A DNA stretch of 64,000 nucleotides from Neisseria weaveri (GCF_900638685.1 NZ_LR134533.1:1426001-1490000); one strand, 5' to 3'. Shown: positions 1 through 14,415, numbered from the stretch's first letter. Numbers and translations are program-made. Notes: generated by a model not told the origin, from the letters alone.

Positions 1-41
1 TCTGTCAAACTCTTTGGTTAATAATTTAGAAAGCGAAAAAC

Positions 42-3000
42 ATGCCCAAACGTACCGACCTAAAATCCATTCTTATCATCGGCGCCGGCCCCATTGTGAT
101 CGGCCAGGCCTGCGAGTTTGACTATTCCGGCGCGCAAGCGTGTAAGGCTTTACGCGAGGAGGGCTATAAAGTCATTCTCGTCAATTCCAACCCCGCCACG
201 ATTATGACCGACCCTGAAATGGCCGATGTTACCTATATCGAGCCGATTATGTGGCAGACGGTGGAAAAGATTATCGCCAAAGAGCGCCCCGATGCGGTGC
301 TGCCGACCATGGGCGGCCAAACGGCGCTGAACTGTGCGCTGGATTTGGCGCGCAACGGTGTGCTGGCGAAATATAACGTCGAGTTAATCGGCGCAACGGA
401 AGACGCGATTGATAAGGCGGAAGACCGCGGCCGCTTTAAAGAGGCGATGGAGAAAATCGGCCTTTCCTGCCCGAAATCTTTTGTGTGCCACACCATGAAC
501 GAAGCGCTGGCGGCGCAAGAGCAGGTGGGCTTTCCCACGCTGATCCGCCCGTCGTTTACCATGGGTGGTTCGGGCGGCGGTATTGCCTACAATAAAGACG
601 AGTTTTTGGCGATTTGCGAACGCGGTTTCGATGCTTCGCCCACGCATGAATTGCTGATCGAGCAATCGGTGCTCGGTTGGAAAGAGTACGAAATGGAGGT
701 GGTGCGCGATAAAAACGACAACTGCATCATCATCTGCTCCATTGAAAACTTCGACCCGATGGGCGTGCATACCGGCGACTCGATTACGGTTGCGCCCGCG
801 CAAACGCTCACCGACAAAGAATACCAAATCATGCGCAATGCTTCGCTGGCGGTGCTGCGCGAAATCGGCGTGGACACGGGCGGCTCGAACGTGCAGTTTG
901 CCATCAACCCTGAAAACGGCGAGATGATTGTGATTGAGATGAACCCGCGCGTGAGCCGTTCTTCGGCGCTGGCTTCCAAAGCCACGGGCTTTCCGATTGC
1001 GAAAGTGGCGGCGAAACTGGCGGTGGGCTTCACGTTGGACGAATTGCGCAACGACATCACCGGCGGCCGCACGCCCGCGTCTTTCGAGCCTTCGATTGAC
1101 TATGTGGTAACGAAAATCCCGCGTTTTGCGTTTGAGAAATTCCCCGCTGCCGACGACCGCCTGACCACGCAAATGAAATCGGTGGGCGAAGTGATGGCGA
1201 TGGGCCGCACGATTCAGGAATCGATGCAGAAAGCCCTGCGCGGTTTGGAAACCGGTTTGTGCGGCTTTAATCCGCGTACTCAGGACGCTGCGGAAATCCG
1301 CCGTGAATTGGCGAATCCGGGGCCTGAAAGAATGTTGTTTGTTGCTGATGCATTCCGCGCAGGATTCAGCAAGGAAGAGATCCACGAAATTTGCGCGATT
1401 GATCCGTGGTTCTTGGCGCAAATTGAAGACTTGGTTAAAGAAGAGCAGGCGGTTGCGGCAGGTACGTTACAGGCTTTGGGTTATGCTGATTTACGCCGTC
1501 TGAAACGAAAAGGCTTCTCAGATAAACGCCTGTCTCAATTGTTGAATGTGAGCGAAAAAGCTGTTCGCGAGCACCGTTACAGTCTGAATCTGCACCCGGT
1601 TTATAAGCGTGTCGATACTTGTGCGGCAGAGTTTGCAACGGATACTGCTTACCTCTATTCCACTTACGAAGAGGAATGCGAAGCGAGGCCGTCTGAAAAA
1701 CGCAAAGTGATGATTCTCGGCGGCGGCCCCAACCGCATCGGTCAAGGTATCGAGTTCGACTATTGCTGCGTGCACGCCGCGCTGGCGCTGCGTGAATCGG
1801 GGTTTGAAACCATTATGGTGAACTGCAACCCCGAAACCGTGTCCACCGACTTCGATACTTCCGACCGCCTCTACTTCGAGCCACTTACTCTGGAAGACGT
1901 GCTGGAAATCGTGCGCACCGAAAATCCGTGGGGCGTGATTGTGCACTACGGCGGCCAAACCCCGCTGAAACTCGCCAATGCTTTGGTGGAAAACGGCGTG
2001 AACATCATCGGCACGTCCGCCGATTCGATTGACGCCGCCGAAGACCGCGAACGCTTCCAAAAAGTGCTCAACGACCTCGGCCTGCGCCAACCGCCCAACC
2101 GCACCGCGCGCAACGAAGAAGAAGCACTGCGTTTGGCCGAAGAAATCGGCTATCCGCTGGTGGTGCGCCCGTCTTATGTGTTGGGTGGTCGTGCAATGCA
2201 AGTGGTTCACAGTCAAGACCAATTGAAAACCTATATGCGCGAAGCGGTTCAGGTATCGGAAGACAGCCCGGTGTTGCTGGACTTCTTCTTGAATAATGCC
2301 ATTGAGGTTGATGTGGATTGTGTGTCTGACGGTAAAGATGTTGTGATCGGCGGCATTATGCAGCACGTTGAGCAGGCCGGTATCCACTCGGGCGATTCTG
2401 GCTGTTCGCTGCCTCCATACTCGCTCTCCGAAGACATTCAAGACGAAATTCGCCGCCAAACCAAAGCGATGGCTTACGCACTGAACGTAGTCGGTTTGAT
2501 GAACGTACAATTTGCCGTGCAAGACGGCGTGGTGTTCGTGCTGGAAGTGAACCCGCGCGCGTCGCGTACCGTGCCGTTTGTTTCTAAAGCTACCAGCGTG
2601 CCTTTGGCTAAAATCGGCGCACGTTGCATGGCGGGCATCAGCCTGAAAGAGCAAGGCGTTGAAAAAGAAGTGATTCCGGACTTCTACGCTGTAAAAGAAG
2701 CGGTATTCCCATTCATTAAATTCCCCGGTGTAGATACCATTCTAGGTCCGGAAATGCGCTCAACCGGTGAAGTAATGGGTGTGGCAGAAACATTCGGTGA
2801 AGCTTATTTGAAAGCCCAATTGGGTGCCGGAGAGCGTATGCCTGCGACAGGTAAAGTCTTCTTGGCAGTAAAAGATGAAGATAAACCTTTGGTAGTGAAA
2901 ACGGCACAAAACTTCCAAGCTTTGGGGTATGGTGTATGCGCCACCAGAGGCACGGCAGCTTATCTGAAAGAACAAGGTGTGACTGTCCAAGTGGTCAACA

Positions 3001-3251
3001 AAGTATTGGAAGGACGCCCGCATATCGTTGATGCAATCAAAAACGGTGAGATTGCAATGGTGGTAAATACGGTTGTGAGTAATCCTCAAGCCGTTGCAGA
3101 CAGCCATTCTATCCGCCGCAGCGCTTTAACCCAGCGAGTGCCCCAATATACAACGGTTGCGGGCGGTGAAGCGATGAGTGAAGGTGTGAAGAGCTTAAAC
3201 AACATCAGCGTTTACAGTGTTCAAGAGTTACATAGCCGTTTGCGTAAATAA
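42..3251 (+). CDS. carB: Carbamoyl-phosphate synthase large subunit
   Basis: Makes carbamoyl phosphate from bicarbonate, ATP and the ammonia released by the CarA glutaminase subunit, feeding arginine and pyrimidine synthesis in the cytoplasm. At 1069 aa it has the usual full length. Two homologous ATP-grasp halves are visible (about residues 1-400 and 555-935), each opening with a nucleotide-binding loop ([32 protein letters not shown]). An oligomerisation segment lies between them, and a C-terminal MGS-like allosteric domain follows from about residue 940. carA would be expected upstream, outside the window. An in-frame DUS at 1685-1696 encodes RPSE in the linker between the halves. Codon style alternates between GC-rich and AT-rich blocks along the gene (see findings). 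Confidence 0.98.
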   Translation: MPKRTDLKSILIIGAGPIVIGQACEFDYSGAQACKALREEGYKVILVNSNPATIMTDPEMADVTYIEPIMWQTVEKIIAKERPDAVLPTMGGQTALNCALDLARNGVLAKYNVELIGATEDAIDKAEDRGRFKEAMEKIGLSCPKSFVCHTMNEALAAQEQVGFPTLIRPSFTMGGSGGGIAYNKDEFLAICERGFDASPTHELLIEQSVLGWKEYEMEVVRDKNDNCIIICSIENFDPMGVHTGDSITVAPAQTLTDKEYQIMRNASLAVLREIGVDTGGSNVQFAINPENGEMIVIEMNPRVSRSSALASKATGFPIAKVAAKLAVGFTLDELRNDITGGRTPASFEPSIDYVVTKIPRFAFEKFPAADDRLTTQMKSVGEVMAMGRTIQESMQKALRGLETGLCGFNPRTQDAAEIRRELANPGPERMLFVADAFRAGFSKEEIHEICAIDPWFLAQIEDLVKEEQAVAAGTLQALGYADLRRLKRKGFSDKRLSQLLNVSEKAVREHRYSLNLHPVYKRVDTCAAEFATDTAYLYSTYEEECEARPSEKRKVMILGGGPNRIGQGIEFDYCCVHAALALRESGFETIMVNCNPETVSTDFDTSDRLYFEPLTLEDVLEIVRTENPWGVIVHYGGQTPLKLANALVENGVNIIGTSADSIDAAEDRERFQKVLNDLGLRQPPNRTARNEEEALRLAEEIGYPLVVRPSYVLGGRAMQVVHSQDQLKTYMREAVQVSEDSPVLLDFFLNNAIEVDVDCVSDGKDVVIGGIMQHVEQAGIHSGDSGCSLPPYSLSEDIQDEIRRQTKAMAYALNVVGLMNVQFAVQDGVVFVLEVNPRASRTVPFVSKATSVPLAKIGARCMAGISLKEQGVEKEVIPDFYAVKEAVFPFIKFPGVDTILGPEMRSTGEVMGVAETFGEAYLKAQLGAGERMPATGKVFLAVKDEDKPLVVKTAQNFQALGYGVCATRGTAAYLKEQGVTVQVVNKVLEGRPHIVDAIKNGEIAMVVNTVVSNPQAVADSHSIRRSALTQRVPQYTTVAGGEAMSEGVKSLNNISVYSVQELHSRLRK

Positions 3252-3279
3252 TGGTTTGGTATTAATAGATATGTAAGGA

Positions 3280-3314
3280 AAAAAGGCCGTCTGAAAATTC
3301 AGGCGGCCTTTTTA
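3280..3314 (+). terminator. Inverted DUS terminator after carB
   Basis: AAGGCCGTCTGAA is followed by an imperfect reverse copy (TTCAGGCGGCCTT) and a T run. One arm carries one substitution relative to the DUS consensus, so only the left arm is a perfect uptake sequence. Confidence 0.85.
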
Positions 3315-3543
3315 GTTTTGTGTTTTGTTTTTAGTTTTGGACAAGCTTTGTAAAATCTTTTGAAATAAAAACCGATAATAAATAGGGGTTTGTCTGATTT
3401 TTAGTATTTTTGTTAGTTTTTTGGTTGACGATTGTTTTTTGTTGGCGTATAGTTCGGTTCTTCGCTGCTGACGCGGTGAAGCAAAAAGAACAGAAGATTA
3501 TACCACAGTTGATGATTGGTTTTAAGTTTTTTGAGGCCGGGTA

Positions 3544-3571
3544 TTGACAAGATGTTTTGGTGGTGTATAAT
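3544..3571 (+). promoter_or_regulatory. rRNA operon promoter
   Basis: TTGACA (3544-3549) and TATAAT (3566-3571) with a 16-bp spacer, about 130 bp upstream of the mature 16S. Both hexamers match the sigma-70 consensus exactly, as expected for an rrn promoter. From 3315 to this promoter the DNA is AT-rich with no gene visible. Confidence 0.85.
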
Positions 3572-3579
3572 TCTGCTCC

Positions 3580-3590
3580 GCTCTTTAACA
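3580..3590 (+). promoter_or_regulatory. rrn leader boxA antitermination element
   Basis: GCTCTTTAACA matches the boxA core (TGCTCTTTA) bound by NusB/S10 in rRNA leaders. A related copy, GATCTTTAACAAATT, recurs in the 16S-23S spacer from 5652, ahead of the 23S gene, which is the usual double arrangement. Confidence 0.7.
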
Positions 3591-3596
3591 AACAGA

Positions 3597-3614
3597 TTAC
3601 CGATAAGTGTGAGT
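3597..3614 (+). other. 16S processing stem, 5' arm
   Basis: The 18 bases at 3597-3614 are the exact reverse complement of 5271-5288 beyond the 16S 3' end. The two arms would pair to loop out pre-16S RNA for RNase III cleavage. Confidence 0.85.
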
Positions 3615-3704
3615 GCAATTGAGCCTCACACTGCGACAAAAACAGACAAGATAAAATTTTTGTCGGTTTCTTTGAAGCAGACCAGAAGTTAAAAAGTTAG
3701 AGAT

Positions 3705-5249
<1,545 letters not shown>

Positions 5250-5270
5250 GAGAAAAAGAGGTTTGGTTGT

Positions 5271-5288
5271 ACTCACACTTATCGGTAA
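5271..5288 (+). other. 16S processing stem, 3' arm
   Basis: Perfect 18-nt complement of 3597-3614, closing the RNase III stem around pre-16S. Confidence 0.85.
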
Positions 5289-5326
5289 ACTGTATTTAAA
5301 GAAGCAAGGAAGAAAACAAAGGCCTT

Positions 5327-5403
<77 letters not shown>

Positions 5404-5433
5404 AACGACAGGTTAGGTTGAGCCATCTACAAT

Positions 5434-5509
5434 GGGGGCATAGCTCAGTTGGTAGAGCACCTGCTTTGCAAGCAGGGGGTCATCGGTTCGATCCCGTTTG
5501 CCTCCACCA
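5434..5509 (+). tRNA. tRNA-Ala (UGC)
   Basis: 76-nt cloverleaf with acceptor GGGGGCA/TGCCTCC, anticodon TGC in loop TTTGCAA, T loop TTCGATC and encoded CCA. Second spacer tRNA of the rrn operon. Confidence 0.97.
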
Positions 5510-5535
5510 CTTCCCAAATCAAAACAAGTTGGCTG

Positions 5536-5600
5536 GTTAAGTATATTAAGTAAAGTATACTTAACAAGTTTATTGACTTTAACAAGTCAAGTGCTATAAT
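5536..5600 (+). promoter_or_regulatory. Spacer hairpin and promoter-like element in the 16S-23S ITS
   Basis: A perfect 10-bp inverted repeat GTTAAGTATA/TATACTTAAC (5536-5545 and 5556-5565, 10-nt loop) is followed by TTGACT (5573-5578), 16 bp and TATAAT (5595-5600). The motifs are plain; promoter activity inside the spacer is inference, since the -35 region can also fold back (TTGACTT with AAGTCAA). Confidence 0.45.
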
Positions 5601-5906
5601 AGCTAGCTCGTTTTGATTTGCGAAGTGAAGAAAAAAATCTTCTAAGCATACGATCTTTAACAAATTGGAAAGCCGAAATCAACAAACAAAGAAAATGTTG
5701 GTTTACCCTGTAAGTAAGCTGATGCAACAGATTACTTACTACTTTAAATAGTAGGGAGTAAACGAACAGTATTTGGGTGATGATTGTATCGACCGGACTG
5801 TGAAATACAAAAGGCACAGTTCGGTACACAACAAGCAGTAAGCTTTGTCAAAGTAGAGACTTCAAGTTGCGTAGGTAGTCAACGCCGAAACAACGAAGTC
5901 AGAGAG

Positions 5907-5922
5907 GTTCTTGAAATGATAG

Positions 5923-5929
<7 letters not shown>
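5907..5929 (+). other. 23S processing stem, 5' arm
   Basis: Complementary with one mismatch to 8801-8823 just beyond the 23S 3' end, forming the pre-23S RNase III stem. Confidence 0.8.
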
Positions 5930-8800
<2,871 letters not shown>

Positions 8801-8808
<8 letters not shown>

Positions 8809-8823
8809 TATCATTTGAAGAAC
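8801..8823 (+). other. 23S processing stem, 3' arm
   Basis: Reverse complement of 5907-5929 with one mismatch, closing the pre-23S stem. The stretch from here to the 5S (8824-8936) shows no gene. Confidence 0.8.
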
Positions 8824-8936
8824 TTCAGATGAAAGCTTACTGTATCCTGACAGGATACGATACAAACATTACCGAATATTGATTGTTGGTTCTGAATTCA
8901 AGTAATTCGGACGGCTTACCGATTTGTACAGTTTAC

Positions 8937-9050
8937 GTCTGGCGGCCATAGCGAGTTGGTCCCACGCCTTCCCATCCCGAACAGGACCGTGAAACGACTC
9001 AGCGCCGATGATAGTGTGGATACCCATGTGAAAGTAGGTCACTGCCAGAC
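8937..9050 (+). rRNA. rrf: 5S ribosomal RNA
   Basis: About 114 nt with closing helix GTCTGGCGG/CTGCCAGAC and the internal block CCCATCCCGAACAGGACCG typical of 5S rRNA. Last gene of the rRNA operon. Confidence 0.95.
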
Positions 9051-9060
9051 ACCCATTCCG

Positions 9061-9094
9061 AACCCCTGACTGCATTTGCCGTCAGGGGTTTCTT
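9061..9094 (+). terminator. rRNA operon terminator
   Basis: AACCCCTGAC and GTCAGGGGTT form a GC-rich stem with a 10-nt loop, followed by TTTCTT. No gene is seen between here and comE at 9349. Confidence 0.9.
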
Positions 9095-9348
9095 CATTTG
9101 CATACCTTCTCTTCTGTGCTGTGCCGTCCTTATCGTGCGGGCGGGTGCTGCAAACGGCCGTGAGGTGGTGAAAACGTGGCGGAAGCCCCGTCCGGTGTTG
9201 GATAATTAGAGTAACAGTTTCCGAAATGAATAAAACGGTTGAATCCGAACCGGAATCTCTTTATGATAGACGGCTTGAGGTGCGGTTTCTGCATACCGAT
9301 GCCGGAAGCGCACCGTGATGCCAACCGGATTTAAGAAAGGGGAAGACG

Positions 9349-9654
9349 ATGAAACGATATCTGTTGGGTTTGGCCGGAGTGCTGCTGTCGGCGCTGTCCT
9401 TGGCGGCGGTGAACATCAACACCGCAACGGCGGAGGAATTGAAGGCGCTGCCGGGTATCGGTCCGGCGAAGGCGGAGGCGATTGTGGCCTACCGCAGTGC
9501 GAACGGTCCGTTCAAAGCGGTGGAGGACTTGAAGAAGGTGAAGGGGATAGGCGAAGGCGTGTACGGCCGTCTGAAGGATGAGGCGACGGTGGCGGGGGTG
9601 AAGAAGAAGGAGGCGAAGCCGCTGGCGAAGAAAGACGGAAGCAAAAAACCTTAA
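9349..9654 (+). CDS. comE: ComE/ComEA-type DNA-binding competence protein
   Basis: Small periplasmic DNA-binding protein that pulls incoming transforming DNA across the outer membrane. The 101 aa comprise a signal peptide (residues 1-20, cleavage after LSLAA), a helix-hairpin-helix pair at about 20-80 ([18 protein letters not shown] and KVKGIG repeats) and a Lys-rich tail that suits DNA contact. AAGGGG lies upstream of the ATG. It sits directly downstream of the 5S terminator; in N. gonorrhoeae and N. meningitidis comE occurs in several copies, each next to an rRNA operon, so this placement is a family trait. Two DUS follow the gene (9755-9785). Confidence 0.93.
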   Translation: MKRYLLGLAGVLLSALSLAAVNINTATAEELKALPGIGPAKAEAIVAYRSANGPFKAVEDLKKVKGIGEGVYGRLKDEATVAGVKKKEAKPLAKKDGSKKP

Positions 9655-9754
9655 GCGGACGGAGGGTTCGCGCAGTCTGTCCGGGGGCGTACCGGGTTGG
9701 TACGTATCTGTCGGAGAAGCCGTCCTTAGGGGGCGGCTTTGTTTGTATGGGGTT

Positions 9755-9785
9755 GGGCCGTCTGAAAAGGGTTAGGCCGTCTGAA
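9755..9785 (+). repeat. Tandem DNA uptake sequences after comE
   Basis: GGGCCGTCTGAA (9755-9766) and AGGCCGTCTGAA (9774-9785) in the same orientation, separated by AAGGGTT. A third repeat of the series begins with AGGCC at 9793 and is interrupted by the IS. Confidence 0.9.
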
Positions 9786-9797
9786 AAAGGTTAGGCC

Positions 9798-10996
9798 GAG
9801 ACCTTTGCAAAATAGCCCCTTTACCCAACAGCCGAAAACCAAACACAGGATTTCGGCTGTTTTCCGTTCTAAATATCCCTTCATTCCCCTCAAATACCCG
9901 ATAATCGGGTATCTGAGCTGCCTTTCAGACGGCAACAGGCGCACGTAGCCTGTTGGCTGCTTTCAGCAGGTTCAAACACATCGCCTTCAGATGGCTTTGC
10001 GCACTCACTTTGCTCAGACCAAAATAAGTTGCCCGGGCATGGCGGAATTTACGGTGCAGCGTACCAAAGCTTTGTTCGACCACATAACGGGTTTTCGATA
10101 AGTGTCGGTTACGTTTGGTTTGCGCTTCCGTCAACGGCCGGTTGCGGTGGGATTTGCACATGATGCCGTCCCGCAACTGATGTTCTTCCAGATGTTGCCG
10201 GTTTTCCATACTGTCGTAGCCTTTATCGGCATAGACAGTCGTGCCTTTGGCTAGGCCTTCCAACAAAGGCAGCAGGTGTTTGCACTCATGGGCATTGGCG
10301 GCAGTGATGTGCAGTTTCTCAATATAGCCTTCCGCATCGGTACGGGTATGTTGTTTGTAACCCAGTCTGTATCGGCCGTCTTTCTTTACCCAACGGGCAT
10401 CGCTGTCTTTACTCGGTGTGGTTTGGCTGTTGACCCGCCCTTCGTCATCCACTTCTATGGCCTGACGCTGTTTGCCGCCGGCCGTCTGAATAATGGTAGC
10501 ATCAACGATGGCGGCGGATGCTTTCTCTACTTTTAAGCCCTTGTCAGTCAGTTGGCGGTTAATCAGATCCAGTAGTTCGGCCAAGGTGTTGTCTTGCGCC
10601 AGCCAGTTGCGGAAACGGCAGAGGGTGCTGTGGTCGGGAATGCAAAAGTCGTCAAAGCGGCAGAAGAGTTGGAAATCGATGCGGGTGATGAGGCTGTATT
10701 CGAGTTCGGGGTCGGAAAGGCTGTGCCATTGGCCGAGTAAAACGGCTTTGAACATGGACAGCAGGGGATAAGCTGGACGGCCGCGGTGGTCTCGAAGGTA
10801 ACGGGTTCTTTGATGGTTGAGGTAATGCTCGATCGGTTGCCAATCAATCACCTGCTCCAGCTTCAGTAGAGGAAAGCGGTCGATGTGTTTGGCAATCATG
10901 GCTTGTGCGGTTTGCTGAAAGAAGGTGCTCATGAAAAATCCCCTAAATGTCTTGGGAGGGAATTTAGGGGATTGTGGGGAATTTTGCAAAGGTCTC
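9798..10996. mobile_element. IS1106-like insertion sequence (IS5 family)
   Basis: 1199-bp element with terminal inverted repeats GAGACCTTTGCAAAAT (9798-9813) and its reverse complement (10981-10996). It carries one transposase gene on the minus strand that fills most of its length. Flanks are AGGCC on both sides (9793-9797 and 10997-11001), read as a 5-bp target duplication. The right-hand copy begins a complete DUS, so the element entered a DUS. It looks intact and potentially active. Confidence 0.92.
9925..10932 (-). CDS. IS5-family DDE transposase
   Basis: 335-aa transposase that reads closely like the IS1106 transposase of N. meningitidis. DDE landmarks are VDATIIQT, YADKGYDS and RYVVEQSFGTLHRKFRHAR (the Y-x2-E region). 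The start chosen is the ATG at 10932 preceded by AGGGG, giving MSTFFQQTAQ; a longer in-frame opening up to 10989 lacks support and would run into the terminal repeat. The stop codon lies inside a 10-base DUS core (9924-9933). No frameshift is seen. Confidence 0.93.
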   Translation of the reverse strand: MSTFFQQTAQAMIAKHIDRFPLLKLEQVIDWQPIEHYLNHQRTRYLRDHRGRPAYPLLSMFKAVLLGQWHSLSDPELEYSLITRIDFQLFCRFDDFCIPDHSTLCRFRNWLAQDNTLAELLDLINRQLTDKGLKVEKASAAIVDATIIQTAGGKQRQAIEVDDEGRVNSQTTPSKDSDARWVKKDGRYRLGYKQHTRTDAEGYIEKLHITAANAHECKHLLPLLEGLAKGTTVYADKGYDSMENRQHLEEHQLRDGIMCKSHRNRPLTEAQTKRNRHLSKTRYVVEQSFGTLHRKFRHARATYFGLSKVSAQSHLKAMCLNLLKAANRLRAPVAV

Positions 10997-11020
10997 AGGC
11001 CGTCTGAACGAGAGGGGAGG

Positions 11021-11710
11021 CTAGGGAGGAGGAAGTGTGGATGTCGCCATTCGCTTTAGAATGATATGGGTTTTGTTACGTAGCACTTTATCGTTTGGAT
11101 GTGCTGCATAATATAGAGGGCGTGGCACACGGGCGGCTAGGTTTGCTGCCTGTTGTTTACTCAGGTTGGAAGCAGGTTTTCGGTAAAAATGTTGTGCCGC
11201 AGCTTCTGCGCCAAATACGCCGGGAGCCCATTCGATGGTGTTTAAATATAAAGCAAAAATACGGTCTTTATCCGTTGTTGCTTCCATCATGGCAGTAATT
11301 GCGGCTTCTTCCAGTTTTCTAATATAGCTGCGTTGATCGTTTAGAAATAGGTTTTTAGCTAATTGTTGGCTGATAGTAGAGCCGCCTGCTCTAACTTTTC
11401 CAGTTTTTTGGTTCCGTTTAATGGCATTTCTGATTCCGCTCCAATCAAAGCCGCTATGGTCGGCAAATTTTGCGTCTTCAGAAGCAATTAATGCTTTTTT
11501 TAGATTAGTTGAGATTTTGTTGTAAGTTATCCAATCATAATGAAAGTCAACAGATCTTCCTTCATTTCTGAATTCTTTCATGCGCATGTTCATAAAAGCT
11601 GTTTTGTTTGGGGCGATAGCACGATAAGTCAGAATATTACCGTAAACATAGGCGTTGAAGAGAATAACTGCGGCGAAAGGTAAGATAATCAGCCACTTAA
11701 ACAGTTTCAT
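11021..11710 (-). CDS. mtgA: Monofunctional biosynthetic peptidoglycan transglycosylase
   Basis: Polymerises lipid II into glycan strands at the periplasmic face of the inner membrane. The 229 aa have an N-terminal membrane anchor (about residues 5-25) and a GT51 domain. The catalytic Glu is E78 in [14 protein letters not shown], and the second signature is [15 protein letters not shown]. Its start overlaps the end of aroE by 14 bp on the same strand, so the two are probably cotranscribed and translationally coupled. Downstream lies the IS element. Confidence 0.95.
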   Translation of the reverse strand: MKLFKWLIILPFAAVILFNAYVYGNILTYRAIAPNKTAFMNMRMKEFRNEGRSVDFHYDWITYNKISTNLKKALIASEDAKFADHSGFDWSGIRNAIKRNQKTGKVRAGGSTISQQLAKNLFLNDQRSYIRKLEEAAITAMMEATTDKDRIFALYLNTIEWAPGVFGAEAAAQHFYRKPASNLSKQQAANLAARVPRPLYYAAHPNDKVLRNKTHIILKRMATSTLPPP

Positions 11711-12527
11711 ATTCTTTTCTCATAATTTTTGTCACGGTGGCAATATCAGGTTTAAAACCACGCCATAACTCATAGGCAAAGGCGGCTTGTGCTACAAGCA
11801 TACCCAAACCGTCGGCTATATAATGGGCTCCTGAGTTTTGGGCAAAATTAAGGAAGTTTTCTGCAGCAGTGCCATATACCATGTCGTATGCCAACTCACA
11901 GGCGGTAAAGACTTCCGGTTGTATATTCGGTATTGCTCCGCTTAGGCCGCCGGAAGTACCATTAATAATGATGTCGAAGTGGTTATGTGGCAATTTCTCA
12001 AGTAAGGCCGTCTGAATTTTGAATGTTTCGGCTAAGATTATTGCTTTTTCAGGTGTTCGGTTCGCAATGGTGATGCTGGCCGGCATTTGTTTCTGAATAA
12101 TCGGAATAACGCCGCGAACTGCACCGCCTGCCCCTAAAATCAATATTTTTTTGTCTTGTATACTTGTTTTGAGAACTTCGGTAATGTCTTTAACCAAGCC
12201 GACCCCGTCGGTATTGTCTCCACGAATACGTCCATTCTCCAATTTGATGAGAGTGTTGACTGCGCCTGCTGCTTTGGCCCGCTCAGAAAGCTCGTCAACC
12301 CAATCAAAAGCAGCAGTTTTAAAAGGTACGGTAACATTAGCTCCGCAGCCGCCTTCGTTGAAAAAATGTTCTACGGTAGAGGTGAAATTATTTTCTTCAG
12401 CTAAAATCCGCTCATATTTGATTGAAACACCTTCTTGACAGGCAAAATATTGGTGGATTTGCGGGGACTTGCTATGAGCAATCGGGTTTCCGAAAACAGC
12501 ATATTTCGGTACAGTATGTTTTTTCAT
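11697..12527 (-). CDS. aroE: Shikimate dehydrogenase
   Basis: NADPH-dependent reduction of 3-dehydroshikimate to shikimate in aromatic amino acid synthesis. The N-terminal substrate domain has [17 protein letters not shown], the NADP domain has [11 protein letters not shown], and [11 protein letters not shown] is conserved. The start used is the ATG at 12527 ([14 protein letters not shown]), because upstream in-frame codons run through a TATAAT-like box at about 12560. No strong SD is visible. An internal DUS lies near 12004. The gene overlaps mtgA downstream. Confidence 0.94.
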   Translation of the reverse strand: MKKHTVPKYAVFGNPIAHSKSPQIHQYFACQEGVSIKYERILAEENNFTSTVEHFFNEGGCGANVTVPFKTAAFDWVDELSERAKAAGAVNTLIKLENGRIRGDNTDGVGLVKDITEVLKTSIQDKKILILGAGGAVRGVIPIIQKQMPASITIANRTPEKAIILAETFKIQTALLEKLPHNHFDIIINGTSGGLSGAIPNIQPEVFTACELAYDMVYGTAAENFLNFAQNSGAHYIADGLGMLVAQAAFAYELWRGFKPDIATVTKIMRKEYETV

Positions 12528-12623
12528 CTTGGGTAACCCATTGTAAATACTGCTGCCATTATATAGCAAACCCGTTTGATTTTTATTGTGGCCTTATGGT
12601 TGGTTTTACAGGGTTCTGTGCTT

Positions 12624-12661
12624 TCTTGAGGCCGTCTGAAATTTTCAGACGGCCTCAAGAA
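12624..12661. repeat. Inverted DUS pair between divergent aroE and glnA
   Basis: TTCTTGAGGCCGTCTGAA and its perfect mirror form a long stem with a tiny loop. Both neighbouring genes start on either side (aroE minus, glnA plus), so this is not a normal 3' terminator. The remaining 290 bp to glnA is AT-rich with no gene. Confidence 0.85.
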
Positions 12662-12949
12662 TTGATAGCAGGGGAAATTGTAAACAATTTTATGTGCTGT
12701 TTGGTTTGGTTTGAGCCGTGCTGCAGTTATAGTTAATTAATTTTAAAAATAAAAAATATAAAAATAATCAAATTGAATGTTTGTATGATTTTTTAGAAAC
12801 TTCTGAAAAGCATTTTATTTTTCAGCAAAGATATATTTTTCCCCCTGATTTATGGCAAAATATGCCCCGTAAACCGCTATTGTGTTTGTGTGGCGGATGC
12901 AGGATAAACAAGCATAACCACCCTCTATTATTTCCCCAGGAGCTTTACC

Positions 12950-14368
12950 ATGTCTGTTAAAGATGTAGTCAAACTGATTGAAGAAAACGAAGTACGCTAT
13001 GTTGATTTGCGCTTTACCGATACGAAAGGCAAACAGCAGCACGTTACCGTTCCTGCCCGTATCGTATTGGAAGATCCGGAAGATTGGTTTGAAAACGGTC
13101 AGGCTTTTGACGGTTCTTCCATGGGAGGGTGGAAAGGTATTCAGGCTTCTGATATGCAGTTGAGGCCTGATCCTGAAACGGCATATTTAGATCCGTTTTA
13201 TGATGATGCAACTGTTGTGATTACTTGTGATGTCATTGATCCTGCCGATGGTCAGGGCTATGACCGTGATCCGCGTTCAATTGCAAAACGGGCGGAAGCC
13301 TATTTGAAATCCACTGGAATCGGTGATACTGCTTATTTCGGCCCTGAACCCGAGTTTTTTGTTTTTGACGGTATCGAATTTGAAACCGATATGAGCGGTG
13401 CACGTTTCAAAATCCATTCGGAAGAAGCGGCTTGGTCCAGCGGAAAATCTTATGACGGTCAAAATACCGGACACCGCCCTTTTGTAAAAGGAGGCTATTT
13501 CCCGGTTGCGCCGGTAGATTCAGGTCAAGACTTGCGTTCTGCTATGGTGAATATTTTAGAAGCCATCGGTGTGCCGGTTGAAGTGCATCACCATGAAGTG
13601 GCGACAGCCGGCCAAATGGAAATCGGCACGCGCTTTGATACTTTGGTGCGTCGCGCAGATCAAACGCAAGATATGAAATACGTTATTCACAATGTCGCCC
13701 ATAACTTCGGTAAAACAGCTACATTTATGCCGAAACCGCTGATGGGTGATAACGGTTCGGGTATGCATGTGCATCAGTCAATTTGGAAAGACGGACAAAA
13801 CATGTTCTCCGGAGACGGTTATGCCGGTTTGTCTGAAATGGCTCTGTATTATATCGGCGGTATTATCAAGCATGCTAAAGCCTTGAATGCTATTACCAAT
13901 CCTTCTACTAACTCATACAAACGCTTGGTGCCGCATTTTGAAGCACCGACCAAATTGGCTTATTCGGCGAAAAACCGTTCTGCGTCAATCCGCATTCCGT
14001 TTGTTCAAAGCAGCAAAGCACGCCGTATCGAAGCGCGTTTCCCTGACCCGATGGCAAACCCGTATTTGTGTTTTGCCGCTTTGCTGATGGCAGGTTTGGA
14101 TGGTATTCAAAATAAAATTCATCCGGGTGATCCTGCCGATAAAAATCTGTATGATTTGCCCCCTGAAGAAGACGCCTTAGTGCCTACTGTTTGTGCCTCT
14201 TTGGAAGAAGCGTTGGAAGCATTGAAATCTGACTATGAGTTCCTGACCCGCGGCGGAGTGTTCAGTAAAGATTGGATTGACAGTTATATTGCTTTGAAAG
14301 AAGAAGATGTAAAACGTATCCGCATGGCACCTCATCCTTTGGAATTTGAAATGTATTACTCTTTATAA
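12950..14368 (+). CDS. glnA: Glutamine synthetase, type I
   Basis: ATP-dependent synthesis of glutamine from glutamate and ammonia; the dodecamer is the main route of ammonia assimilation. The 472 aa match the GSI-beta family. [12 protein letters not shown], the metal-binding [10 protein letters not shown], the ATP-binding [14 protein letters not shown] and NRSASIRIP are all present. The adenylylation site is Tyr401 in NLYDLPPEE, so activity is likely tuned by GlnE. AGGAG precedes the ATG. The gene is monocistronic, followed by a terminator. Confidence 0.98.
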   Translation: MSVKDVVKLIEENEVRYVDLRFTDTKGKQQHVTVPARIVLEDPEDWFENGQAFDGSSMGGWKGIQASDMQLRPDPETAYLDPFYDDATVVITCDVIDPADGQGYDRDPRSIAKRAEAYLKSTGIGDTAYFGPEPEFFVFDGIEFETDMSGARFKIHSEEAAWSSGKSYDGQNTGHRPFVKGGYFPVAPVDSGQDLRSAMVNILEAIGVPVEVHHHEVATAGQMEIGTRFDTLVRRADQTQDMKYVIHNVAHNFGKTATFMPKPLMGDNGSGMHVHQSIWKDGQNMFSGDGYAGLSEMALYYIGGIIKHAKALNAITNPSTNSYKRLVPHFEAPTKLAYSAKNRSASIRIPFVQSSKARRIEARFPDPMANPYLCFAALLMAGLDGIQNKIHPGDPADKNLYDLPPEEDALVPTVCASLEEALEALKSDYEFLTRGGVFSKDWIDSYIALKEEDVKRIRMAPHPLEFEMYYSL

Positions 14369-14415
14369 TTCCTTGCTTTTAGGCCGTCTAAAATTTAGGC
14401 CGTCTGAAAATTCGA

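Noticed and set aside
384..2654. Long minus-strand open frames (345 and 378 codons) opposite carB
   Set aside because: Mirror frames of a GC-rich conserved gene; no SD, and composition is His/Arg-biased nonsense. carB is certain on the plus strand.
9349..9581. Overlapping 88-codon frame in the comE region
   Set aside because: Gly/Glu-rich out-of-frame reading of comE; the comE frame has the signal peptide and HhH motifs.
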